From positions 1-12,901 of the forward strand of contig SCUC01000582.1 of the NCBI GenBank assembly GCA_004322375.1: a DNA stretch of 12,901 nt. Direction: 5' to 3'. The notes beneath the pieces were generated by a model, which was not told where the DNA came from, ran no database searches, and was given only the letters and a program-made list of their open reading frames with translations. Source of the stretch: Bacteroidota bacterium (GTDB lineage Bacteria > Bacteroidota > Ignavibacteria > UBA10030 > SZUA-254). Below, one piece after another: positions 7,807 through 12,901 of this stretch. Every line of letters starts with the position of its first letter. Positions within the stretch are counted from its first letter, which is position 1. A program made the translations under genes and the position numbers.

Positions 7807-7885
7807 AGGTTCGCAATGACATGACCCCGCCAATTCACAAATCCAAACTTCGCATATCACACATCGCACATCCCATATCCCATAT
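7807..7885. other. Spacer with degenerate CATATC/CACATC tandem words
   Basis: The stretch after the last HEAT gene contains a fragment resembling a GGTTCGCAATGAC-type repeat (about 7808-7820). It then has a run of degenerate six- to seven-base words (CATATC, CACATC, CCCATATC) at about 7851-7887 that reaches into the stop codon of the upstream gene. No gene or terminator is visible. Confidence 0.5.
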
Positions 7886-9103
7886 CTATTTCTTCACAAT
7901 CTCCACCAGCGCATCCACAGCTTTCGGGCTTTCCGATTGACCGAGCCAGAAGATTGCTTCCTTCCTGATTTTCCGGTTGTGGTGGGTCTTTGCAATTTTA
8001 ATCAGCTCGTCAACGCTTTCGTTTTCATCGTCGTTTGCCTGCGTGAGAGCAAATAATGCCTGACGCTGTACTTCCGTATCCTCATCATCGTCATCAAGAA
8101 CATCCTTAATGGTTTTTAACGCCTTTTTGGATGCTTTTTCCGCAAGCCAGAACAATGCTTTGCTTCGCGTTTCCTTATCATGACCTTTTCGTGAGAGAGA
8201 AATGAGAGAGTCAATCGCAGCCTCTGATTCCACTTCACTAATGGAGAAAATTGCTTTTTCTCTTACGTCCTCAGAATTATCGTTGCGGGCTATGCGTGTG
8301 AGAAAGGGGAGAACGTCATCAGTTTCCTGCTGTCCAATCCAGAACACCGCTTCCTCGCGAACATCCTCCTCCTCTTTTCCCTCGACAATTGCTTTGAGAA
8401 AAGAGAGCGCTTCTTTAGAAGCCCGGTGCAACCCGATTGCCCTGACAACATCTTCTTTGATTTCTGAATCATCGGCATTGCTGAATAGTGATGACAATAA
8501 TTCTATGCTCTCATTGTCTTCTGCGCTTTCTAACCAAACAATAGGCTTCTCATCTAAATTGACATGAAGCGACATATTGCTGACTTTCACATCGTGCAGT
8601 TGCTTGCCCTTACCATCATAGCGAACAAGCACACCAATTTTCTTCACCATTTTCTCATGTTTTTGATTGCTGTTCCCAACAGTCATTGTGCCGCTAAACT
8701 CTCCGCAACAATCGTTAATATCGGGTTTCGGGTCAGCCTCGTTTTCATATCCGTACACAGTTTCAAAAAGCGAGATTGCATCTCTATGCCTCGTATCAAA
8801 ACTTCCAATGTATGAATTTTTCTCCATCATACGCGAAATGCAATACCCGATCCAGTATCCTTCACTCGCATCATTTTTGCTTGCTAAATTTTTTGCAGTT
8901 TTCCACCGTTCCCCCAACGGCTGAGTAACCTGTGATTGATCAATTTTAAGTACTTGAGGCTTTCCATTCATTTGCCCTGCCGGCAAACCGGAAACCACAA
9001 ACAAAAAACCACAAACTACACGCAAAAAGCGAGGCTCGACAAAGTCGGCAAACCCAAAACATAAATCCGTCAACCAGCCAACTGTCAACCGGGAATTAAA
9101 CAT
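7886..9103 (-). CDS. Exported HEAT-repeat protein, second of the pair
   Basis: A 405-residue protein. I place the start at ATG 9101-9103 because AAGGAG (9111-9116) lies seven bases upstream; the longer frame opens with TTG and would overlap the preceding gene. The N-terminus has a hydrophobic stretch RFLRVVCGFLFVVSGL (25-40) that could be a signal peptide or anchor. A unique domain follows (about 50-200, with EGYWIGYC near 81-88 and paired cysteines NDCCGEF). The last 190 residues hold about six HEAT repeats with conserved A-[IVL]-F-W-[IL]-[GA] helices, ending EAIFWLGQSESPKAV. HEAT solenoids bind proteins; no catalytic motif is seen. Its ATG is one base past the preceding TAG, so the two HEAT genes are translationally coupled and probably work together downstream of the sigma/anti-sigma pair. 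The first 45 codons are rich in short repeats and may not be ancestral. Confidence 0.8.
   Translation of the reverse strand: MFNSRLTVGWLTDLCFGFADFVEPRFLRVVCGFLFVVSGLPAGQMNGKPQVLKIDQSQVTQPLGERWKTAKNLASKNDASEGYWIGYCISRMMEKNSYIGSFDTRHRDAISLFETVYGYENEADPKPDINDCCGEFSGTMTVGNSNQKHEKMVKKIGVLVRYDGKGKQLHDVKVSNMSLHVNLDEKPIVWLESAEDNESIELLSSLFSNADDSEIKEDVVRAIGLHRASKEALSFLKAIVEGKEEEDVREEAVFWIGQQETDDVLPFLTRIARNDNSEDVREKAIFSISEVESEAAIDSLISLSRKGHDKETRSKALFWLAEKASKKALKTIKDVLDDDDEDTEVQRQALFALTQANDDENESVDELIKIAKTHHNRKIRKEAIFWLGQSESPKAVDALVEIVKK
8992..9016. repeat. Short direct repeat inside the signal-peptide codons
   Basis: AAACCACAAAC occurs at 8992-9002 and again at 9006-9016. These bases encode the hydrophobic segment VVCGFLFVVS of the second HEAT protein on the minus strand. 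The pattern suggests low-complexity or repeat-derived DNA recruited into coding sequence. Confidence 0.45.
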
Positions 9104-9104
9104 A

Positions 9105-11309
9105 CTACTTCTCCTTTCCTTCAAGAATTTCCATTAATGCTTCACGCGCTTTTGTTGTTCCAATTTGACCGAGAGCATTTACTGCTGCTGTGCGTACTTT
9201 TTTATCTCCGCCTTTCTTTATTGCTTCCACAAGATACTTCACTGCTTCATCGCTATCGGTATTTCCCAGCGCATAAATTGCCGCTGTTCTCAGCTCGGTA
9301 TCGGTTTCATCCGTGATGATTTTCCCTAAGGTCGGAATCGCTCCTTCAGGGTCTTCATTTGCAATTTGATACAACGCTGCCTTTTTTACTTCGGCTGAAG
9401 ATGCTTTTTGCACGATTTCAAGAAGAGTGGCTACGTTGCCTTTGCCTCCTATATTGCCCAGTGCATAGACAGCCGCCTTTGCAACGTTGTCATCGCTATG
9501 CGATAGAGCAAACTTCCGTAAGGCTTCAGCAGCCTTCTGTTCGCCTGTATTTCCGAGTGCATAGATGGTTGCCTCGGCAGTTTTTGAATCTTTCACAGTT
9601 CCGATTATCTCAACAAGGGCGTCAACAGCTTTTGAACTGGAAACATTTCCGATGGCATACACTGCCGCTTTTCGTAATTCGGCGTCATCTTCCTCAAGCG
9701 CTACCTTTTTAAGAGCGGGAACGGAGGATTCTTCGTCTGCATTACCGATAGCGTATAGTGCCGCTTTTTTTACTTCGGATGAACTCGCTTTCTCGATAAT
9801 TTGAAGCAACGTCGGAACCTGATTTTCATCGCCAAGATTTCCCAGGGCATACACAGCTGCTTTCGCTACATTATCGCTTGGATACGTCAATGCTGTATTT
9901 TTAATAGCAATAGCGGCTTTGTTTTGCCCGGTGTTGCCCAGCGAATACAAGCAGGCTTCAGCAGTTTTGTCATCTTTCACTTTTTCAAGAATTTCGATAA
10001 GCGCGTCAACCGCTTTATCCTTAGAAATATTTCCTATTGCATAGACCGCGGCTTTTTTTAGTTCCGCGTCAGTATCGCTCAGTGCAACCTCTTTCAGAGC
10101 GGAAATTGATGCCTCGTCCCCGATATTGCCTAAAGAATAGAGAGCCGCAGAACGCACTTCGCTTACTTTGGATTCGCGCAATACACGCTTCAATTCCTCA
10201 GATGCCGCTTTGTTATCCATATTGCTGAGAGCATACGTTGCCGCCTTTGCTAATTCTTTATTCGTTTCTGTTCGAGCGATTTCTCCGATAAAAGGAATCA
10301 TATCCTTGTCATCCATATTTCCGAGCGCATAAAGGGCGGCTGTGCGTACTTCGTTGTCGGTGTTCGATTTTAGTATTTGTTTCAGGGATTGCCCTGACTC
10401 ATCCTTATCGCAATTACCGAGCGCGTAGACTGCGTCTTTGCGGATTTTGATGCTGGCGTCACTACTGGCAATTTCGGCAAGCTTCTTTACCGCTTTGGGT
10501 GAATCAAAATTACTAAGGGCATAGACAATTTGACTGCGAATTTTTTCGCTACTCGTGTTATCATAGAGGGCAGAAATAGTTTCAAACGCCTTTTCGTCCC
10601 CCATGTTTTGAAGCGCATACAGAGCCGCAAGCTTAATTTCTTCATCATCTTCATCCCGCAATCCTTTAATGATTGTTTTATATTCCGGCTTTCCCTTTTC
10701 TTCCAGAGAAGCTGCAAGCCGGATCATGTTCGACTTTGCATCGGTCGCCCATTTGCTTTCAGGATACTTTTTGATGAACGTTTGATAGCATTTGAATACG
10801 TCTTCTAGATCATTCCCGGTTTTTTCTTTCACATAGCATTCCCAATAACGCACCGCGTCTGTGAATTTGCTTTTAGGATACTCATCAAGGAATTTTCCTA
10901 TCGCTTTCTGCGCATCCGTCCATTTTTCCCCTATAATAAGCTCATATACTTTATCATAAGCGGTTGATACTGCCTCTTGTGCGTGCAATAGAGCGCTCAC
11001 GCCAATAAACAATAACAAAACAATGAGTACCGAGCAGGTTATAGCAGCCCACGACTTAAGTCGTGGGCTACTCATCCTCTCTGAGGTCATGGACCACGAG
11101 GCTGTCCGAGAACCCCTAAGGATTGTCATGCTGAACGCAGTGAAGCATCTCCCAACCTTAAAAGTAGTACGAATTTGAGGCTTGGGAGATTCTTCATTCC
11201 GCTTCGCTCCATTCAGAATGACGTTCCCTCGGAGTTCTCGGACAGCCTCCCACTCCATGATCGAACCATTGACTAATTTTCCTGTTTTTTCAAATCGGTT
11301 AGACGCCAT
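9105..11309 (-). CDS. Exported TPR plus 16-unit HEAT-repeat protein
   Basis: A 734-residue reading frame. ATG 11307-11309 has AAAGGA seven bases upstream (11317-11322) and lies 14 bases after the anti-sigma stop. A hydrophobic segment at 90-109 ending SALLHAQ looks like a signal peptide, but it is preceded by about 80 residues encoded largely by repeats (see 11087-11260 and 11043-11072). Translation might instead begin at M74 or M79, giving a normal signal peptide but poor ribosome binding sites. Residues about 112-200 resemble TPR/YbgF-type repeats (EYPKSKF, KYPESKW). From 229 to the end there are 16 HEAT units of exactly 32 residues, each opening A-x-Y-A-[LI]-G-N. Units 389-516 and 517-644 are tandem copies of a four-unit block, 83 of 128 residues identical. 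No catalytic motif is visible; a periplasmic scaffold or binding role fits best. Confidence 0.85.
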   Translation of the reverse strand: MASNRFEKTGKLVNGSIMEWEAVRELRGNVILNGAKRNEESPKPQIRTTFKVGRCFTAFSMTILRGSRTASWSMTSERMSSPRLKSWAAITCSVLIVLLLFIGVSALLHAQEAVSTAYDKVYELIIGEKWTDAQKAIGKFLDEYPKSKFTDAVRYWECYVKEKTGNDLEDVFKCYQTFIKKYPESKWATDAKSNMIRLAASLEEKGKPEYKTIIKGLRDEDDEEIKLAALYALQNMGDEKAFETISALYDNTSSEKIRSQIVYALSNFDSPKAVKKLAEIASSDASIKIRKDAVYALGNCDKDESGQSLKQILKSNTDNEVRTAALYALGNMDDKDMIPFIGEIARTETNKELAKAATYALSNMDNKAASEELKRVLRESKVSEVRSAALYSLGNIGDEASISALKEVALSDTDAELKKAAVYAIGNISKDKAVDALIEILEKVKDDKTAEACLYSLGNTGQNKAAIAIKNTALTYPSDNVAKAAVYALGNLGDENQVPTLLQIIEKASSSEVKKAALYAIGNADEESSVPALKKVALEEDDAELRKAAVYAIGNVSSSKAVDALVEIIGTVKDSKTAEATIYALGNTGEQKAAEALRKFALSHSDDNVAKAAVYALGNIGGKGNVATLLEIVQKASSAEVKKAALYQIANEDPEGAIPTLGKIITDETDTELRTAAIYALGNTDSDEAVKYLVEAIKKGGDKKVRTAAVNALGQIGTTKAREALMEILEGKEK
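9378..10145 (-). repeat. Intragenic tandem duplication of a 384 bp, four-HEAT block
   Basis: Copy one (10145-9762, residues 389-516) and copy two (9761-9378, residues 517-644) keep the same order of four distinct 32-residue HEAT units. Unit-by-unit identities are 19, 24, 18 and 22 of 32. The second units share AVYAIGN and KAVDAL; the fourth share AVYALGN and EVKKA. Order-specific similarity shows a block duplication rather than independent single-unit growth. Confidence 0.8.
11043..11072. repeat. 30-base palindrome inside the signal-peptide region of the TPR/HEAT gene
   Basis: The 15-base half beginning AGCAGCCCACG is mirrored with one mismatch, centred between 11057 and 11058 (ACTT|AAGT). 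The inner 24 bases are perfectly symmetrical. On the minus strand it encodes SSPRLKSWAA, the positive n-region just before the hydrophobic core. The core CCCACGACTTAAGTCGTGGG is a dispersed-repeat type seen in many genomes. Confidence 0.75.
11087..11260. mobile_element. 174 bp inverted-repeat element inserted in frame in the TPR/HEAT gene
   Basis: The 27-base ends 11087-11113 and 11234-11260 are inverted copies at 23 of 27 positions, sharing GAGGCTGTCCGAGAAC. Inside, 11125-11155 and 11182-11222 form a second inverted pair that starts GTCATgCTGAAcGcAGtGAAG and closes TCAGAATGAC, with TCTCCCAA/TTGGGAGA at the inner ends. That inner motif is a common dispersed repeat in environmental genomes. 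The element is exactly 58 codons long and has no stop in the gene's frame, so it adds about residues 17-74 to the predicted protein. No transposase is present, as for MITE-like elements. Confidence 0.75.
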
Positions 11310-11323
11310 TTCTATATCCTTTC

Positions 11324-12271
11324 TTACAAACGATTCTGTTTTTCTTTTTTGTCGGATTTTTTCCGTGAGTCTTTGTTTTTCATCATCCTCATCTCTTCCA
11401 TGTTGATTTTGAGGAGAATGGATTTCTCGTCAACGCCTTTTTTCACAAGCTCGACTGCCGGCAAGTCGGACTCTTCTTCGATGTTGGCGAGCTGGAGTAA
11501 AATTACTTCAAGTTCTTCTATTAACTGCTTAACGCGTTTTTGGTCCGTTTCGATCAACCTCGGTTTCAAATCAATTGCTTCCTGCAGCAATGAGCGGGAA
11601 ACTTCCTGTTGACGCGAGAGGCTGAGCGGGTCTTCTTCATCTGAATTGACCAATCCCAATAACATAATTTTTGAGCGATTTAAGTACGAACGCGCTTCCT
11701 TATCAACCACATTGATTATTGGTGTGACGCGTTTTGTATTGCTTGTGGTCGTTCGTGCCGCAGAATGTTCAGGTAATGTTTGCCCTTGATCTTGCTGGGA
11801 GATAGGAGGTTGAACTTCCGTACTTTGTACTTCGTTCTTTGTTCGTTGCTGTTCGTTCAATACAGTATCATTAGAGACAATTTCTTGTTGGTGTTCTGCA
11901 GGCTCAGGGCTGTATAAAAATTTCCCCAAGTATAATCCTACCGCTATAAGCAGCATAGCCGCGACACCATACGCCCAGCCGGGCAACGAAGCAAAACGAA
12001 TGTTGTATTGTTGTTGTGAAGGTTGTTTCCCCGTGCGTGCATTCTCCAACGAAGTGCTGAGAGTATTCCAGTATTGCTTCCAATATGCTTCATCGGGCTC
12101 AACTCGCTCGCGCTTGTTCATCACGTGAAGCGTCGTTTCCAGCTTCTTAAATTCAGATGAGCACACGCTGCACGATGCGAGATGTTCCATCAATTCTTGC
12201 ATCTCATCAGCCGGAAGCTCATCATAGTACGCTTCCACAAATAGCTCTTGATATTCTTTACAGTTTCTCAT
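11324..12271 (-). CDS. Membrane anti-sigma factor with zinc-binding (zf-HC2/ZAS) domain
   Basis: A 315-residue single-pass inner-membrane protein predicted to hold the adjacent ECF sigma factor inactive. The N-terminal cytoplasmic domain has the ZAS zinc ligands C4, H30, C34 and C37 (HLASCSVC). A transmembrane helix lies at about 99-118 (AYGVAAMLLIAVGLYLGKFL). A polar, glutamine-rich linker (about 121-185) leads to a helical extracytoplasmic domain (190-300) with YLNRSKIMLLGLVN and a helix-rich stretch ending ILLQLANI. I recall similar C-terminal domains in anti-sigma factors of Acidobacteria and FCB bacteria. The C-terminus is very basic. It lies 176 bases after the sigma gene and 14 bases before the TPR/HEAT gene. 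ATG 12269-12271 has no strong Shine-Dalgarno. Release could be through regulated proteolysis or ligand sensing; the sequence does not decide. Confidence 0.87.
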   Translation of the reverse strand: MRNCKEYQELFVEAYYDELPADEMQELMEHLASCSVCSSEFKKLETTLHVMNKRERVEPDEAYWKQYWNTLSTSLENARTGKQPSQQQYNIRFASLPGWAYGVAAMLLIAVGLYLGKFLYSPEPAEHQQEIVSNDTVLNEQQRTKNEVQSTEVQPPISQQDQGQTLPEHSAARTTTSNTKRVTPIINVVDKEARSYLNRSKIMLLGLVNSDEEDPLSLSRQQEVSRSLLQEAIDLKPRLIETDQKRVKQLIEELEVILLQLANIEEESDLPAVELVKKGVDEKSILLKINMEEMRMMKNKDSRKKSDKKEKQNRL

Positions 12272-12338
12272 AATAGTCGAACCAATTATCTCAACAGATG
12301 TTACTTAACCTTTATTATTAAATTCTAAAAACGAAATC

Positions 12339-12426
12339 CTAAATGCTAAACAAATTCAAACTCTAAACTCTCAATGGCTAATGATTATGTTAGGTGTTTT
12401 GATATTAGGATTTGTTTAGGATTTAG
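12339..12426. repeat. AT-rich inverted repeat between sigma and anti-sigma genes
   Basis: CTAAATGCTAAACAAATT (12339-12356) is matched in inverted orientation by 12409-12426 at 16 of 18 positions, with weaker pairing continuing inward through CTAA/TTAG words. The whole 12320-12445 stretch is made of degenerate CTAAA/TTTAG words, a pattern known from dispersed non-coding repeats in environmental genomes. It interrupts the sigma/anti-sigma operon, so the hairpin might reduce read-through or separate expression of the two genes. I see no convincing promoter in this 176-base gap. Confidence 0.55.
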
Positions 12427-12447
12427 TAATTTGTATATAGAAATTTT

Positions 12448-12901
12448 TCAACTGAATTCTTCTCTGTACATTTCCAATTCACCCTGCAACCGTTTCACCG
12501 CGCGAAATAATAGTGTTTTAACAGAGCCGAGCGAAACGTTTAACGTCTCTGCAATTTCTTTCAACGGTAAATCATGATAATGCCGGAGCATGAAAACTGT
12601 TTTTTCCCGTGGCGTTAACTGCTCAAGCGCCCGCTCGATATTGTGTTGAATCAAGCTTGCCTCAGCCGCTCTGTCCGGCAAAATTGAGTTGCCGACAGGT
12701 TCGAGCGGGGAGGGGTCGTCTTCACTTTCACTAGTTGTCATCGGTTGTATCATGCGTAACGATTTTTTGCTTCGATGGTCGTAACAAGTGTTCACGGTTA
12801 TACGATAAAGCCACGTGCCGAACTTCGATTCACCGCGAAACTTATCAAGCGACCTGTACGCCTTCAAAAATACATCCTGCGAAAGGTCTTCAGCGTCGAG
12901 A
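12448..12901 (-). CDS. ECF RNA polymerase sigma factor (5' end outside the window)
   Basis: The last 150 residues are visible; the open frame runs through the window edge, so the true start lies beyond. Region 2 shows EDLSQDVFLKAYRSLDKF and FGTWLYRITVNTCYDHRSK, the -10 recognition and melting segment of ECF sigma factors. A short acidic linker follows. Region 4 (LTPREKTVFMLRHYHDLPLKEIAETLNVSLGSVKTLLFRA) contains the helix-turn-helix that binds the -35 element. It directs RNA polymerase to a stress or envelope regulon and is presumably bound by the zinc-type anti-sigma factor encoded next. An internal TTG at 12865-12867 is not a real start because region 2 would be cut. Such pairs usually activate their own promoter, which would be outside the window. 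Confidence 0.94.
   Translation of the reverse strand, partial: LDAEDLSQDVFLKAYRSLDKFRGESKFGTWLYRITVNTCYDHRSKKSLRMIQPMTTSESEDDPSPLEPVGNSILPDRAAEASLIQHNIERALEQLTPREKTVFMLRHYHDLPLKEIAETLNVSLGSVKTLLFRAVKRLQGELEMYREEFS

Noticed and set aside
7528..7824. 98-codon plus-strand reading frame containing WIPAFAGMT
   Set aside because: It runs entirely through the palindromic repeats; that peptide is the typical false translation of the TGTCATTCC-type repeat.
9104..9124. TTG start for the second HEAT gene, giving a 412-residue protein
   Set aside because: The ATG at 9101-9103 has an ideal ribosome binding site (AAGGAG, seven bases away) that would lie inside the extension.
9108..10626. CRISPR array or DNA satellite suggested by periodic sequence
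   Set aside because: The roughly 96-base periodicity is the 32-codon HEAT repeat within an open reading frame, with diverged, not identical, repeats.
12272..12447. Promoter for the anti-sigma gene
   Set aside because: No TAnnTTTG with a correctly spaced TTTG, and AT-rich repeats make chance matches likely.
12865..12867. Internal TTG as start of the sigma factor
   Set aside because: The frame stays open to the window edge and encodes conserved region 2 residues (EDLSQDVF) upstream of this codon.

Overview
The window looks like a chromosomal segment from a Gram-negative bacterium of the Bacteroidota/Ignavibacteriota (FCB) type, about 40-45% GC by eye. The clues are a TTTG-N20-TATATTTG promoter in front of malQ, a transmembrane zinc-type anti-sigma factor, exported HEAT-repeat proteins and many short palindromic dispersed repeats. 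The lineage is an inference. Nearly all genes lie on the minus strand; the exception is a 63-base gene tail at the left edge.

Left part (1-7366). The last 20 codons of a plus-strand gene end at 63 and read like the C-terminus of a GT5 glycogen synthase. A small minus-strand gene (84-362, possibly DUF2185/Imm33-like) converges on it. A repeat-rich spacer follows. Then comes a tightly packed minus-strand block, in transcription order malQ (7366 to 5840), an exported GH13 debranching enzyme (5880 to 3715) and a 1048-residue single-chain restriction-modification enzyme (3714 to 568). malQ and the debranching gene overlap by 41 bases. The restriction-modification gene starts directly after the debranching gene's stop (TAA then GTG), with its ribosome binding site inside that gene. 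A defence enzyme thus appears to be co-translated with an alpha-glucan gene.

Middle (7367-7885). This gene-free stretch is built from several palindromes and repeats, including a roughly 290 bp MITE-like unit with 37 bp terminal inverted repeats (7517-7806).

Right part (7886-12901). This is a minus-strand cluster, in order: ECF sigma factor (5' end outside the window), membrane anti-sigma factor with a zinc-binding domain, a large exported TPR plus HEAT protein (16 HEAT units of exactly 32 residues), and a second exported HEAT protein. The last three are closely coupled (14-base and 1-base gaps). This suggests a cell-envelope signalling unit in which the HEAT solenoids are outputs of, or inputs to, the sigma/anti-sigma switch. 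The first HEAT gene carries a 174 bp inverted-repeat element and a 30 bp palindrome, both in frame, in its first 90 codons, so its signal peptide lies far from the best start codon. This cluster is the best candidate for an undescribed system.
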